From Thysanoteuthis rhombus (lineage: Eukaryota; Mollusca; Cephalopoda; Oegopsida; Thysanoteuthidae): a DNA stretch of 64,000 nucleotides. The position numbers and the translations under genes were made by a program. Each line of letters begins with the position of its first letter. Position 1 is the stretch's first letter. A model generated the notes under the pieces. That model was not told the origin of the DNA, searched no databases, and worked only from the letters and a program-made list of their open reading frames with translations. The stretch is taken from NCBI GenBank assembly GCA_963457665.1, contig OY735212.1, forward strand, positions 18,768,247 through 18,832,246, given 5' to 3'. Positions 33,380 through 44,394 of the stretch are shown here, piece after piece.

Positions 33380-33840
33380 ATGCTGTCAGTTTTCTGTTCA
33401 AAACTGTGAACATTAACATAGGTTTCTTCAGTTTTCAAGTCAGTCTGGCTATGCATGAATTATGCATACAGGCTACACTATTGGAGCTAGAAAGCAGAAA
33501 ATTCAAGCATTTACTCCTTATGATACCTAGAAGAAATGTTTTTTTCTTTAGTTGACCCTCAAAATAGATTTGTGGAGGGTTTAATTTGCAATGTAAATTA
33601 ATGCTAAATCAATCCCTTTGTTTGTGCCCAGCAATGTTCATGCTTGTTTCCTGACTTTTTTAGTGATCACCATCCAACGAAAGTTAAAAGATATAAGAGA
33701 TTTTTTTCATTTATTTAGCACCAACGCAGCATGCTTCCAGAAGACATTGTACACCTGACAGTTTTCTATTGAGTGACTAACCAGACATTGTTTCTTTATC
33801 TATTATTCAGCCAGCATCCTTTTTTATATCTTTTATCATG
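33380..33840 (+). repeat. Family A copy 1 of a three-fold segment
   Basis: It starts at GTCAGTTTTCTGTTCAAAAC and runs CATAGGTTTCTTCAGTTTTC, TTGGAGCTAGAAAGCAGAA, GCAATGTAAATTAATGCTAA and AGTGATCACCATCCAACGAA. It ends TTTCTATTGAGTGACTAACC, followed by TTTCTTTATCTATTATTCAG. That downstream flank is repeated after copies 2 and 3. Confidence 0.8.
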
Positions 33841-34009
33841 GTTTGGCATAGCGAATAAAGATTTGGCAGGGTTTTCCATGTCTGTGATGCTATTGATCAA
33901 GCTGCAAATATCTCTGTTGATCTAAATTTAAATCTATATATCTATCAAGCATTCCACCAAGATCATTCTTTCTCTCTCTCAAGATATGCTATCTGTGTTC
34001 TGTTTTTAA

Positions 34010-34485
34010 AAAACCATCAGCCAAAACTGTCCACATAGGTTTCTTCAGTTTTCAAGTTAGTCTGGCTGGCTGTGTATAAGTGTATCACACACTCAAGCCG
34101 CACCAATGGATCTCGGGGAATGAAAATTAAAATATTAACTCCTTACATTTTTTTTTGTTTTTCGAGAATTCCTCCTCTATATAGATTTTTAGTGTGTGTG
34201 TGTGTGTGTGGTAGGGTAAATTTGCTATGTAAGTTTATGCTAAATTGATCTTTTTCTTTGTATCCGGCAACATTCATCCAGACTCTTTTTCAGTGATCAC
34301 TGCCAAAGAACAGGCAAGAGAAGAAACATTCATTGATCTACACATTTCCAATTTTTTAATTGATCACCCCCAAATTGACAGGCTGCTAAGAGTTTCTATT
34401 GAGTGATTAGCTAGACATTTCTCTTTATCTACCAATCAGCCTTCTTACCTTTTTAAATACAACACTATCATTAGTGTTATTGATC
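34010..34485 (+). repeat. Family A copy 2 of a three-fold segment
   Basis: It starts AAACCATCAGCCAAAACTGT, then CATAGGTTTCTTCAGTTTTC, CACCAATGGATCT and a (GT)n run at 34195-34210 replacing the usual G-rich stretch. It continues AAGTTTATGCTAAATTGATC and AGTGATCACTGCC. The flank TTTCTCTTTATCTACCAATC and CAACACTATCATTAGTGTTA follows. Confidence 0.8.
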
Positions 34486-34849
34486 ACTCAATATCGATCA
34501 GGCAGTCAGTTGATATATCTCTCTGTTGATATATCTTCATATGTATGCAGGGGTGGGAAAGAAGGTTGGGTACGCGGGGGTAACCCGTATACTGACTTTT
34601 CAATCTCTGAATTTTCTGGAAATGTTACTGTATACCCGAGTCTTACCATACACCTAGTTCCTCTAATCCATCCCCGTATGCTATGAACGGATCTCTCTCT
34701 TTCTCCTTATCTTTCTTTCTTTACCTCTCTCTTTCTCCTTATCTTTCTTTCTTTACCTCTCTAACTCTATCTCTCACACTCTCCATCTCCGGAGAGTTTC
34801 CCAAGTCATTATCGGGAATGAGAGAGTGAAATATATGTATGTATCATTA

Positions 34850-35395
34850 GACTTACCTATATCTTACATGCTTCCAGTCTTTTATTCAAAACCATCAAAC
34901 ACACATTGATTTCTACAGTTTCTTAGTGGGTCTGGCTGGGTATGTATGTATTACACATACAAGCCACATCAACTGAGCTCAAGGGCAGAACATTTTAGCA
35001 TTCTACATCTTATATGTTGGAAAAAAGTTTGTTTTTTTTTTAAATACTTATGTCCCAAATTGATTTTTAGTGGCAGCACAATTTGCTATGCAAGTTTATG
35101 CTTAACTGATACCTTTGCTTTTGTCCGGCCGCATTCATACTTATTTTTTTGAAAATTTAAACTTTTTTAGTGATCATTGCCCAACAAAAGGCAAGAGAAG
35201 TAACATATTCATCGATCATCCTTTTTTCTAATTTTTTAATTGATCACCCATAACACGGCATGCAGTCAAAAGATGTTGGTCATGTGATGGTTTCTACTGA
35301 GTGACTAATCAGAGCAAGTTCTTTATCTATCAATCAGCTTTGCTAACTCTTTTTATATACAACACTATCATTGGTGTTATCGATCTATCTATATA
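34850..35395 (+). repeat. Family A copy 3 of a three-fold segment
   Basis: CTTCCAGTCTTTTATTCAAA and AACCATCAAACACACATTGA start the copy. TTAGTGATCATTGCCCAACA, AAAGGCAAGAGAAGTAACAT and GTGATGGTTTCTACTGAGTG mark its 3' half. The flank TTCTTTATCTATCAATCAGC and CAACACTATCATTGGTGTTA matches copy 2, so the duplicated unit is larger than family A itself. Confidence 0.8.
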
Positions 35396-35397
35396 TC

Positions 35398-36012
35398 TGT
35401 CTATCTAAGAATCTCTCTCTTTCTCATTATCTTTTTTTCTTTCCTTCTCTCTCTCTCCTTCTTCTTATCTGATTTTCCTTCTCTTTCTTCCCTATCTTTC
35501 TCTCCCTCTCTCCTTCTCCCTACCCCCTCTCTCCTTCTCCCTACCCCCTCTCTCCTTCTCCCTACCCCCTCTCTCCTTCTCCCTACCCCCTCTCTCCTTC
35601 TCCCTACCCCCTCTCTCCTTCTCCCTACCCCTTCTCTCCTTCTCCCTGCCATCTCTCTCCTTCTCCCTGCCCCCTCTCTCCTTCTCCCTGCCCTCTCTCC
35701 TTCTACCCTAATCTCTCCCTACCCTCAGTCTTTCATCTCATCTAATTTCTTTCTCCCCCTCTCTCCTTCTCCCCCTCTCACTTTCTCCCCCTCTCTTTCA
35801 TTCACCCCAATCTCTTCCCACCCTCTTTCTTTCATCTCATCAAATTTTTTCTCCCCCTCTCTCTCTCCTTATCTAATTTCCTTCCCCTTCTCATTTCACC
35901 ACTCTCTCTTTCTCACCCTCTCTTTCTCCTTATCTAATTTTCGTTCCCCCCCTTGTCTCAATCTCACCCCCTCTATCCCTCTCTCCCTTCCTCTCTCTCT
36001 CCCTAACTTCCT
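35398..36012. repeat. Pyrimidine-rich tract with a 21-bp minisatellite
   Basis: From about 35500 to 35700 a 21-bp unit (CTACCCCCTCTCTCCTTCTC plus C) is repeated about nine times, with small changes towards the 3' end. The minus strand encodes GRRREGV repeats only because 21 is a multiple of 3. Less regular CT-rich sequence continues to about 36012. Confidence 0.9.
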
Positions 36013-36527
36013 TCCCTATTTTTTTCTCTTCTTATCTTACTCTGCCGTCATTGACTAAGAATCATAGGTGTAGCAATGCTTTTCACCTAACACTGATTAA
36101 ACTCTCTCTCTCGTTTGTATGCGGCCAGATGGTTGGTATTCATCTTGTGTCAATTAAGATGGTATTCACTGCACAAAAATCCAGAGACAATGGTACGGGA
36201 ACCAAAACCAAACCAAAGAAAGAAAAAAACAAAAAAACCAAAAGTGGGAGACATCTTCATTATTGTAAGTCCATGTAACGAATGCCAAAGAATGATTCTT
36301 TAGTAACAAGAGCCAATTTTTCTTTTTTCTCCTTTTTTCTTATTTGGTTAGCTCTCTTAGAACTTTTCATCATTGATGAGTTCGAAATATGGTTCACCAT
36401 TTTCATAACCAAAGTATTTTTCCTGTCATAAAGTAGATATAGAAAATTCTGGTTCTCCAAAAGTGGGTTGGTCGGATGCAGGGAGATGGTCAATGGGATC
36501 ATACAGAAAACTAGCATTCCGAGGGAA
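36013..36527. other. No recognised feature
   Basis: Unique-looking AT-rich spacer with lysine-rich short frames. Nothing supportable. Confidence 0.4.
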
Positions 36528-36775
36528 ATTATGAATGAAAAGTTGGAAAAAAAGGGTGATCAATGAATGTTACTTCTATCATCTTTCATTGGGCTGTGAT
36601 AACCGAAAAATATCTGAACTTTCAAAAGAACAAGCAGGCACAAACTAGTGACCGATTCAGCATATACTTACATTGCATATTGACCCCCCCCCACAACCAC
36701 CAACAAAAAAAAGTGGAATATTTCCCTACTCATTGAGAGAAGTGTCTGAGCAGAATTTCAAATTTCTACAATGGA
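36528..36775 (-). repeat. Family A partial copy
   Basis: AAAAGTTGGAAAAAAAGGGT, GATCAATGAATGTTACTTC, AACAAGCAGGCACAAACTAG, ACTTACATTGCATATTGACC and TACTCATTGAGAGAAGTGTC follow family A in minus order. Both termini are absent. Confidence 0.75.
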
Positions 36776-37639
36776 TGGTAAGGGCTGGTCAAAATCCGAA
36801 TAGATACATAAGAACATCTCAACCATGCAGTAGTGTTTAAACTGGTTGTTTGTGGGTAGTGGTGATTAGCTAAAACCCTCCTTATATAAGTGTTGATTGG
36901 AGACTGAAGGTTCAGTTTAGTATTATAGCAAACCAGATACAGCTGGGGGAGGGTGGCACTGCAGGCCCCTTCAATTCGATCCAGGGACAAAGCCCCAGAA
37001 AATTTTTTGAAATTTCCCAGCATCTAAGAATACTAATTTCTTGCATTTTCAGCTCTTGAAGATGATAATATATATGATTTGCAGCAATCTAATATTAGCA
37101 TAAAAGCATATTTTGTTTTATTCTTATTTTTCTTTTCTTTGATCTGCAAAAAGCTAAAGCCCTCCCCCCGGCTCCTTCATTAGAGGCTCGGTAGATAAAG
37201 ATGCAAGAATGAGCAGATGTCTAACCACACAAACCACACAACAATAGTCAGAGATGAACAGAGCACAAAAGAAGGAGTGATGCAGCATAAATAATAGAAT
37301 AAATATTGTGAAGTTCTGTAAACAAAGAAAACTGCAAAAGAAGCTCCGGGGATTTGTCCATGAGACCCCGAGGAAAAGACAATAGGGCCAGAAACTAAGC
37401 AAAAGAACTGAAGATGGTAAATCCGAAAACAAAAAAAAGCAAAAGCTCTTTGATTAGAGTTAGTTGCTGGACAAAGACCATATTTCTCTTTTCTTTAAAG
37501 AAAACAAATCTAGGCTCATGGGAAACGCAAAGATAGGATGGAAAATGAAGAGAAAGATTACAGAAATTATAGAAACTACTTTGTATTGAAGTTGATTTGC
37601 ATTTGAAATCATGAAACCGAACATGATAAATGGCTCAAC
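36776..37639. other. No recognised feature
   Basis: Unique-looking spacer. Minus-strand frames of 85 and 92 codons carry no motif I can name. Confidence 0.4.
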
Positions 37640-37770
37640 AGGATTGAATCTTAAATTCATATAGGAACCCCCGCTAAAAAAAAACAGAATGTCAATATTA
37701 AAGGAAATAAGTTCTGATTAAAACTATCTCCCTTTAACCAGAATATGAATCTAAAATTTTCTTAAAAATA
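37640..37770 (+). repeat. Family B partial copies
   Basis: TTGAATCTTAAATTCATATA at 37645 resembles the family B start. GTTCTGATTAAAACTATCTC and CCTTTAACCAGAATATGAAT at 37710-37750 is the inverted order of the middle. It is rearranged and only partly alignable. Confidence 0.4.
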
Positions 37771-37781
37771 AAGCCAAGACG

Positions 37782-37944
37782 CACACACACACACACATAC
37801 ATACACCGAAGATGAATGGAAAAAATTAAAGAGAAAAGCAGAGTGTTTGTATCTGTGTAGTTGAGAGTCAAGTTTGATATGACCATTCTTACTTCAGACC
37901 AAACAACTTGAAAATGTGCACGTTTTTGTGTATTTATGTATAGT

Positions 37945-38006
<62 letters not shown>
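37782..38006. repeat. (CA)n and (TA)n microsatellites
   Basis: (CA)n lies at 37782-37798 and (TA)n at about 37949-38004. Confidence 0.9.
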
Positions 38007-38007
<1 letters not shown>

Positions 38008-38474
38008 GCATATATACATAAATATATCAACTATGTAATGTTCACATCCTGCAGTTTGATTAACCTGGTCAGTCATACTGTCGGAATACTCCTGCCAAGG
38101 GGCAGCAGACCCTCATAGCTAGCTAAGGTATATGCCAGGAAAATGAAATGTCTGTCAAACCCTACAACCTAGGGGTCTTACTCCCATTCATGCCACTGTG
38201 GTAGACCTAATATGCGAACCTTCAAATGAAATGGTGGGGGCAATCCCTCTGTATATCACGCTCCACCTTGGAAGTTCATTGCGCAGAATGAGGGGCTATC
38301 CGCAACACAGGCACTGCCATCTAAGATCATTTATTCATATCTATATTTATGAGGTTGGAAATTTCAAAAACTTGAGAAAAATCTCAGAAGAACCATCATT
38401 TCATAACAGTTTAGATTATGAAGGTGAAGCATCCATCCCTTAGGAGACAGCACTCGATGGAGTATAAAGGGGCC
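38007..38474. repeat. SINE-related mosaic, low certainty
   Basis: TCCTGCCAAGGGGCAGCAGA and TATGCCAGGAAAATGAAATG (38090-38150) echo the 3' half of the family D SINE beside it (CTGCCAAGGGG, GCCAGGAAA). The rest (CACTGTGGTAGACC, CACGCTCCACC) is unassigned. Confidence 0.35.
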
Positions 38475-38715
38475 AATGACAAGGTCTTGGTTTCCTGGCT
38501 TGCATCAGCTCAGCGATCCTTTCGAGTCTGCTGGAGAGCAGGACTTTGATCCTTCAAGTTTTTATGATCATCCCCTTGGCAGTAGATACCTCCACTCTGA
38601 TCACCCAGCTTAGAGGGTACTCACTTAGCTGCTGAGTGCACAGGGGGGTTCATCCAAATGAAGAGTTTTCCACACTCTTTGTTGATAGTGGGAATTGAAC
38701 CAAGGACCTTCTACA
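38475..38715 (-). mobile_element. Family D tRNA-derived SINE-like repeat
   Basis: The reverse complement aligns with 61650-61860. It contains CTTGGTTCAATTCCCACTAT (B box), CTGTGCACTCAGCAGCTAAG, TAAGCTGGGTGATCAGAGTG, GAGGTATCTACTGCCAAGGG, TCATAAAAACTTGAAGGATC and AAGTCCTGCTCTCCAGCAGA. The A-box half of the tRNA-like head is missing here but present in the other copy. The body is well conserved, so this is a real dispersed family. Confidence 0.7.
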
Positions 38716-39632
38716 AATGAGTATGGGCGTCAACTGCCATTTGTGGGGGTTAAAGGCATATATCATTGGGTGCAAAAGCATAAATTTCCAGTAGGAAGCA
38801 ACAGGATATGTTCGGAATATTTTTTAGTTGCAACTCTGTTATATGATTGGCATTGTACAACCGACAGTTTTGATCTAGATGTCAGATGGTGCAGTCGACT
38901 GTTGACAGAAATACATGACCTGACCCCAGGTTGACAAGAGGGAGTGAGCACCAGCTTATGATAACACATTTTTCTTCATATAAGACCATTGTTAGTGTTA
39001 CGTAAAACGATTTTTCTGACCCATTATCCTTTATTGACTATATACCTCCTACTTTCTAACCCTCATGCTCTTGTTGAGAAGGTCTGACCCACGGGGTAGG
39101 GAACAAATGTCTGATTTTTTCCCCACTCCAGCAGATACCCATGAGTGTGAGGCAGGTGTGCTTATCATTACACTCTCAAAAGGACTCTCATATCCCCAGA
39201 CACATCTCTAATGTGTGCAGACCCTTCAACTGACTGTTCTGTGATTATTTAAAATGTGATTGCACCTAGAAAGTACTTGATACAGATCATATATCCTTCC
39301 AATATCCTTATGCCATCAGAAAAACATCTCAATGCCTTAAAAAAAAATTGGAAAACCCAGCAAAGATCAGCAAAAGTCAGCTTTTATTTACGTCTTATCT
39401 CATTTATATATTTTTTTTTTGCTTTGATCTTTTGTAAATCGAGCAAGGAAATCAGGAAAATAGATATTTTTCTTCTGCACTACCTGGGATACCAATACCT
39501 GAGAAATCTTTTGGGTTCATGTTACATTGCTACCATCTGTCATTTGTTGGTCTTGATTTTCCCAATGCCACTTGGTAGTGTAAATAACCTTTGTATTCGG
39601 TGAGTTTTTGTTTTGTCTGCATTATATCATAC
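38716..39632. other. Mostly unassigned; weak tRNA-like remnant inside
   Basis: At 39100-39200, on the minus strand, GAGAGTGTAATGATAAGCAC followed by CACCTGCCTCACACTCATGG resembles the head of family D (CAGTCTAATGATTAGAACG). The B box is not clear. The rest is unique-looking. Confidence 0.35.
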
Positions 39633-39675
39633 CAGGGAGCAGATCCAAGATTTTGAGCAGGAAGGTGGGGGCATA
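39633..39675 (+). repeat. Solo hAT-like MITE end
   Basis: CCAGGGAGCAGATCCAAGAT and TTTGAGCAGGAAGGTGGGGG match the terminus of the MITE at 22565-22792. Confidence 0.5.
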
Positions 39676-39954
39676 CAATTTTCTTTTTCTTTTCACCCAA
39701 TCTTTCTGATTAGACCAGAGCTAGTCCGAGGCATAAGCAAACTAAGTGGCTGCCTAGGGCAATATGGCCACAAGCAGATCCGAAGAGTGATGGGGAAAGG
39801 AGTCCCAAATCAAATTCTGCTTAGGGCCCCATAAAAGCTTGGGCTAGCTCTAAATTAGACAATGGATAGAATGTATTTTTTTTCTTTTTTTTTAAAGAAT
39901 AATTCATGATTACTTGAGGTTATTTGGGATTTTTATTTTGAAAAATTCCCCTAC

Positions 39955-40345
39955 GTAAATATTCAGAAGAAATTTCAGCAATCCTTGTGAGAATGCAATT
40001 CTTGAATGGCCTATGGGAATCAGCTATTTTGAATGGCTAAAAGTGGCTAGATTTTTCCAAAATATGGCTGAAGGTTGGTGTTCTATTTCCAGGGAACATA
40101 ATATGCTCTGAAAACTCATACAAAAGCTTTTTATATCTATAGTATAATTATACAATGTATTGATAAGCTGTTGATAAAATGAAACGTTTGTTCAAGACAC
40201 TGTTTTTCAAATCGCATGGTTTATCATGTACAGTGTACTCGAATTTTCCTAAATCTAGCCACTTTTAACCAAATCAAAGAAACCATTCAAGAATTGCGTC
40301 CTTGCTAAGATTGCCAGAATCTCTAAATCATGCTTTTCCAGAGAG
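39955..40345. mobile_element. Foldback (long inverted repeat) element
   Basis: Left arm words GCAATTCTTGAATGG (about 39995) and CTAAAAGTGGCTAGATTT (about 40037) return inverted as AAATCTAGCCACTTTTAACC (about 40250) and CCATTCAAGAATTGC (about 40284). Pairing continues outward (TTTCAGCAATCCTTGTGAGA against the reverse of TCTTAGCAAGGACG), giving arms of about 100 bp around a spacer of about 190 bp. No open frame exists. It is most simply a MITE or foldback transposon of unknown family. Confidence 0.65.
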
Positions 40346-40959
40346 AGAGGAAATGTCTGAAGACCCCTCCCCATCACCAGGGCTGTGCTTAAGAGTGGTT
40401 TCAAGTTCATGAATTTAAGAGTTGAATAACTTCCTAAAATTAGAAAAAAATATGGAATATCTTAATAATAATGATTTCCTTTTATCTTCTAATAACTCTC
40501 TGAAGATCATAATTCTGATGGAGCAATACTTCTTTTCAAAAGAGATTTTTCAAATTTTTCTTCTTACGATTAACTTGTCTTCTATTTAGAGATAAAAAAA
40601 ATTATTAAGGACTGACAGACATATTGAAAACTTTTATGGAGCTCTTTATCTGTGACTTTTTGATCTCCAAAGAGATTTACTGAAAAGCGAGTATACGTAG
40701 TTAGATGGATGTTTTTACAAAGATCAATAGGATATGTTGACAATTATCACAAAGAATATTTACAGCCCAGTTCCACAAAAATTTATCTGTCTCTCTCTGT
40801 TCATATCAATTTATTCTGGTTGGTATATTTGGGGATATATAAATCAATGTGAGATAAACATCCAGTAATGAGTGGACACATTTCTTCATCATCATCTGGA
40901 AGCTGTGATTACACCATTTTCTGGGCTATCTCTATTAACACTTACACAATTGATCACAG
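40346..40959. other. No recognised feature
   Basis: A short family B-like end (TTTCAAGTTCATGAATTTAA, about 40397-40420) is the only recognisable element in this AT-rich stretch. Confidence 0.4.
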
Positions 40960-41130
40960 TTGATCAATCTATCCTATCATTCTACAATGGTCAATTTTTG
41001 GGGGTGAACAACTTCTGTTTTGATCTTTTGACTTTATCTAGTGCCTAAAACAGTCCAGCAGGCCACAAATAAGCTGCATAAGTGTACAAAATTCTTATAT
41101 TTCCCCCATCTGTAGGGCTTTGAGAAATTG
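40960..41130 (+). repeat. Family J repeat copy
   Basis: GTGCCTAAAACAGTCCAGCA and AAGCTGCATAAGTGTACAAA correspond to 15089-15150. Confidence 0.4.
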
Positions 41131-42165
41131 TGCAGTTTGATTTAAAATGTATACAGCTTATTTTGAGATTATATTCCAGATAATTTTTTTTTTCTTTGAG
41201 TTAAAACACAAAAATTCCTTTTTTTTCCTTATTTTGGATAAAAAAAATTGAAACTAGTTGGCAACCGTAGTCCTGTCAGGCAGCACCATAGAACAGACAA
41301 TAGACATTTAGTATTTGTTAATAATTTAATTTAATTTAATGTTATATCTTAATTAGAAGGCTGAGCTTGGCTCTTTACAAAGGTAAGTCAGTTTCAGAGT
41401 GACTTATCAGCATATCATTCTCAATTAAATGAAGCAATTTCGACTCCACTGTAAAATGATATTCACAACACGACAAGGCCAACTAGTGTGACATAGAAGG
41501 GTAAGTACTGAGATGTACCATATTCTATGGCATATGATCTCTCATTTCTGGAAGGAATATTGAAAAATACATTTTTTCCATTAGTCACCTTGTTATTTAT
41601 CTCTTCTCAAGTTCCAGCAAATGAGGGGCAATGAGAGTAATATTTACCTTTTGAGCCATTTTTGTTGAGGAAAAAAAAGGACATCTTATATGCCATCAAA
41701 AAGGGTAATTGTTTAAAGTTAGTTGCAATAAACTTGTATCTTATAGTGAATACCAAACATCAGAGAGAATTGATAGTTGTAGGAACACTGAATAAAGGAT
41801 AAAAACCTACCTATCCACACTAACAACAGATAGATATATGAAAAGTTGATGACTGCTAAGTAAGCAGTTTGTATAACAGATAAAGTTATAAAATTGTCGA
41901 TAATCAAGGTAACTGCATATTCAGACAATGATACTTGAAACCCGGACTTGTTTACTTATAATGTGAATTATTAAACCCTAAAAGGTCAAGAAATCTGAAA
42001 CAATTAGGTAAAGAGCATCCTTTTTGAGAAATGTCTTTAAAAAGAGTGATATCTCAGGTTTCGTAACGGATTCACACGTAGATGTTTCATTTAGAACGGG
42101 AGTCAAATTTAAATCAATAGTCACTGGCATTCCAGCTGCAAACTGCAAATGCTGTTAACAATATT
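41131..42165. other. No recognised feature
   Basis: AT-rich spacer with a short TTTAATTTAATTTAA run near 41330. Confidence 0.45.
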
Positions 42166-42650
42166 AAGTATCAATGTCAAATCTGGACAAACAGCTGAAT
42201 AGACACTTGATCAGTCATACTGAGATAAGGTATTTATATAAATAGACTAAGTGTCTTGGTTATTTCTTATAAATACCTTTAGTTTGTCCAGATTTGATAT
42301 TGATACCGGCATCAGAATATCAACGGAGGCTCTTCCACTTTTTCTCAGGACGATCAAATCTCTAATTGCCATCTTTGATGTTAACACAACATTTCGTCTG
42401 ACTTATTCTACGACCTTGTTCAGGTGTAATATGTAATATCCGTGAGGGGAAGAGATTATTTTTTACTCTGCTCAACCAGATAAAAAAACAATAAAAAAGA
42501 CTTTTTTCCTATGGATATTACATATTACACCTGGAGAAGGCAGTAGAATGAGTTGGCTAAAGCAGTGTGTCAACATCAAAGGTGAGAAGGAGAGATTGGA
42601 TTGTTCCAAAAAAAAGTTTGTATGTTAATGACTGTACTCAAAGTTATAAA
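42166..42650. repeat. Nested palindromes including family C
   Basis: Two inverted repeats lie side by side. The first pairs ATCAATGTCAAATCTGGACA (42170) and AAGGTATTTAT (42228) with ATAAATACCTTTAGTTTGTC and CAGATTTGATATTGATAC (42270-42305). The second pairs about 42333-42450 with 42508-42610. Its core is CAGGTGTAATATGTAATATC at 42420 and GGATATTACATATTACACCT at 42512. The right arm continues as the family C sequence seen at 14860-15003. No open frame is conserved. Confidence 0.7.
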
Positions 42651-43129
42651 CGATTCATCAACTGGGACAATATTTATTTGCCTTCCCTCAAGGGCAGAAT
42701 GTGACACAACATTGATTGTAATGGGGGGGGAGGTACTCTCTCACACATATAAATAGGAAGTGCCAGAAATTGTCTACTTCTACCAGGCAGTTGTGTTTGA
42801 GATTGCTGAAGGCGTCAGGGATTGATCCTTACTCTCCCACTTCAAATGCAGCCTGGCAGAATAGCTCCTCTGGAACTAAACAATCGGTTTTTTGCTTCAG
42901 GCCAAAAAGTATGGAGATTTTTCGCAGAATTTGTCCACCTTTTGAAAGACAATGTCAATAAAATTGAATTTTCAAATTCACATTCAGAATTATTTATAGT
43001 TTTACTGATCTATTCGTCGGACAAGAAAAAAAAAAACTTGTTAATTTCAGATTTCTAAGCAAAACTGTTTTTTAAAACAATCCGTAAGATTCTGATCAGC
43101 AACACTTAAACAAAAATGTATACACACAC
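42651..43129. other. No recognised feature
   Basis: Unique-looking spacer with a G run at 42723-42730. The CAGGGATTGATCCTTACTCT stretch near 42815 resembles parts of the duplicated segment that follows. Confidence 0.35.
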
Positions 43130-43690
43130 ACACGACTGGCTCCTGTCAAGGATTCTATTACCTGGGCAGATGAAGTATGCGAGAGTGGTTTGCCTCATTT
43201 AAAAGCAATGCAAGTTTAGCCTCAACCTTTAGTACTCCACAGGCAACTTTGTTAGCCGAGCAAAAAGTTTGTCCTACCAATGCAAACAACTCTGATTGCT
43301 AAACGATAGTGTGTAAGGATCTTACAGTTGAGTAATCATGTTGATTTTTATTTCAATTTGAGTCATACATTAACAGACATACCAGTTATAGCTTTCAAAG
43401 TTAGTACGTGCCCAAAATCTCGATGCCTTTGAAAAAGAACACAGAGTTCTAGAATTTATGAATCTTTGAAATGAAAGCCTAAGTGAATCTGTAGCAGAGT
43501 TATTGTGACCCTATGCTGATCATGGCGTCTACAGGAATAAGCAATCTTGGCAGGCAAGGTATGGGAGAGTGGTTTTCCACATTCAAATGCAGTGTGAGCC
43601 AAGAATGCTCTTGCAATTTCCTTGAAGAATAGCTTTACTATCATTGTCTGCAAACATAACACAGTGATGATTTCAGCTGGGACTGACATT
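43130..43690 (+). repeat. Diverged duplicated segment
   Basis: GTATGCGAGAGTGGTTTGCC with AAGCAATGCAAGTTTAGCC (about 43176) recurs as GTATGGGAGAGTGGTTTTCC with AAATGCAGTGTGAGCC (about 43560). The two are in direct orientation, roughly 385 bp apart. Similar words occur near 50230 (GGGAAAGTGCTG). Its nature is unknown. Confidence 0.4.
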
Positions 43691-43918
43691 CATTTCTGTC
43701 TTTCTTATGCATCATCAGTGGAGATCATTACCAAGTGAATGGTTAGTAATGGGGTGGGATAGAATTAGTTCTCTTTTTGTGTTTGCTTGATGAGTAGAAA
43801 TCTTCGCTTGTTTGGCAGAATGTCACAACAGTCTTAGTTTTCTATGCTTGTCTTGTGAAATTCTGGGTGGAAAATCTTCTTGATGAGCCTTTGTCCTCGA
43901 AACATGATAGATATGAAC
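43691..43918. other. No recognised feature
   Basis: Short unique-looking spacer. Confidence 0.35.
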
Positions 43919-44063
43919 AGATATATATATATATATTTATATGTATGTATGCATGAATACAGTCAGATGAACTGACATACTTGAAATCAGGTTGATATGA
44001 ATAAGTTGTAAAGTAATTGTGATAGATTAATCAACTAAGATGTGCGCTCATCTCTGTGTGTGA

Positions 44064-44103
<40 letters not shown>
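43919..44103. repeat. (TA)n patches and a 20-bp direct repeat
   Basis: (TA)n lies at 43920-43938 and 44068-44103. Between them GTGATAGATTAATCAACTAA (44019-44038) occurs, and it is exactly repeated at 44244-44263 on the other side of a family G segment. Confidence 0.8.
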
Positions 44104-44106
<3 letters not shown>

Positions 44107-44240
44107 AAGAAGTACTTATCAGGAATACAATATAATGCATTTACCAATGTGTGATGAGTTTATCTCGCAAAGTGCTCAATACGTTCAGCATTAAGTCAAG
44201 TTAGAGTAGAGCTTAAAACATATTTCATCATATTTATATA
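44104..44240 (+). repeat. Family G segment (relative of the ribozyme locus flank)
   Basis: GTACTTATCAGGAATACAAT, TGTGTGATGAGTTTATCTCG, GTGCTCAATACGTTCAG and AAGTCAAGTTAGAGTAGAGC match 58080-58202 in order, there CATTTAACTTTATTCTGTGA with GTTTTAGAGTAGAGC. Both copies sit between (TA)n arrays. This copy lacks the palindrome and ribozyme motif found in the other. Confidence 0.6.
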
Positions 44241-44293
44241 TATGTGATAGATTAATCAACTAAAATGTGTGCACATGTGAGTGTGTATTTATG

Positions 44294-44338
<45 letters not shown>
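44241..44338. repeat. Second direct repeat and (TA)n microsatellite
   Basis: GTGATAGATTAATCAACTAA at 44244-44263, then (TA)n at 44300-44337. Confidence 0.8.
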
Positions 44339-44339
<1 letters not shown>

Positions 44340-44394
44340 ATTAAGATTAGGATATATGATCCCACAGAGTGATTATGAATTGCATTATATCATA

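Noticed and set aside
33380..35320. CRISPR-like or regularly spaced array
   Set aside because: Three long, diverged direct repeats with unequal spacing in eukaryotic DNA are local duplications of a transposon, not a CRISPR array.
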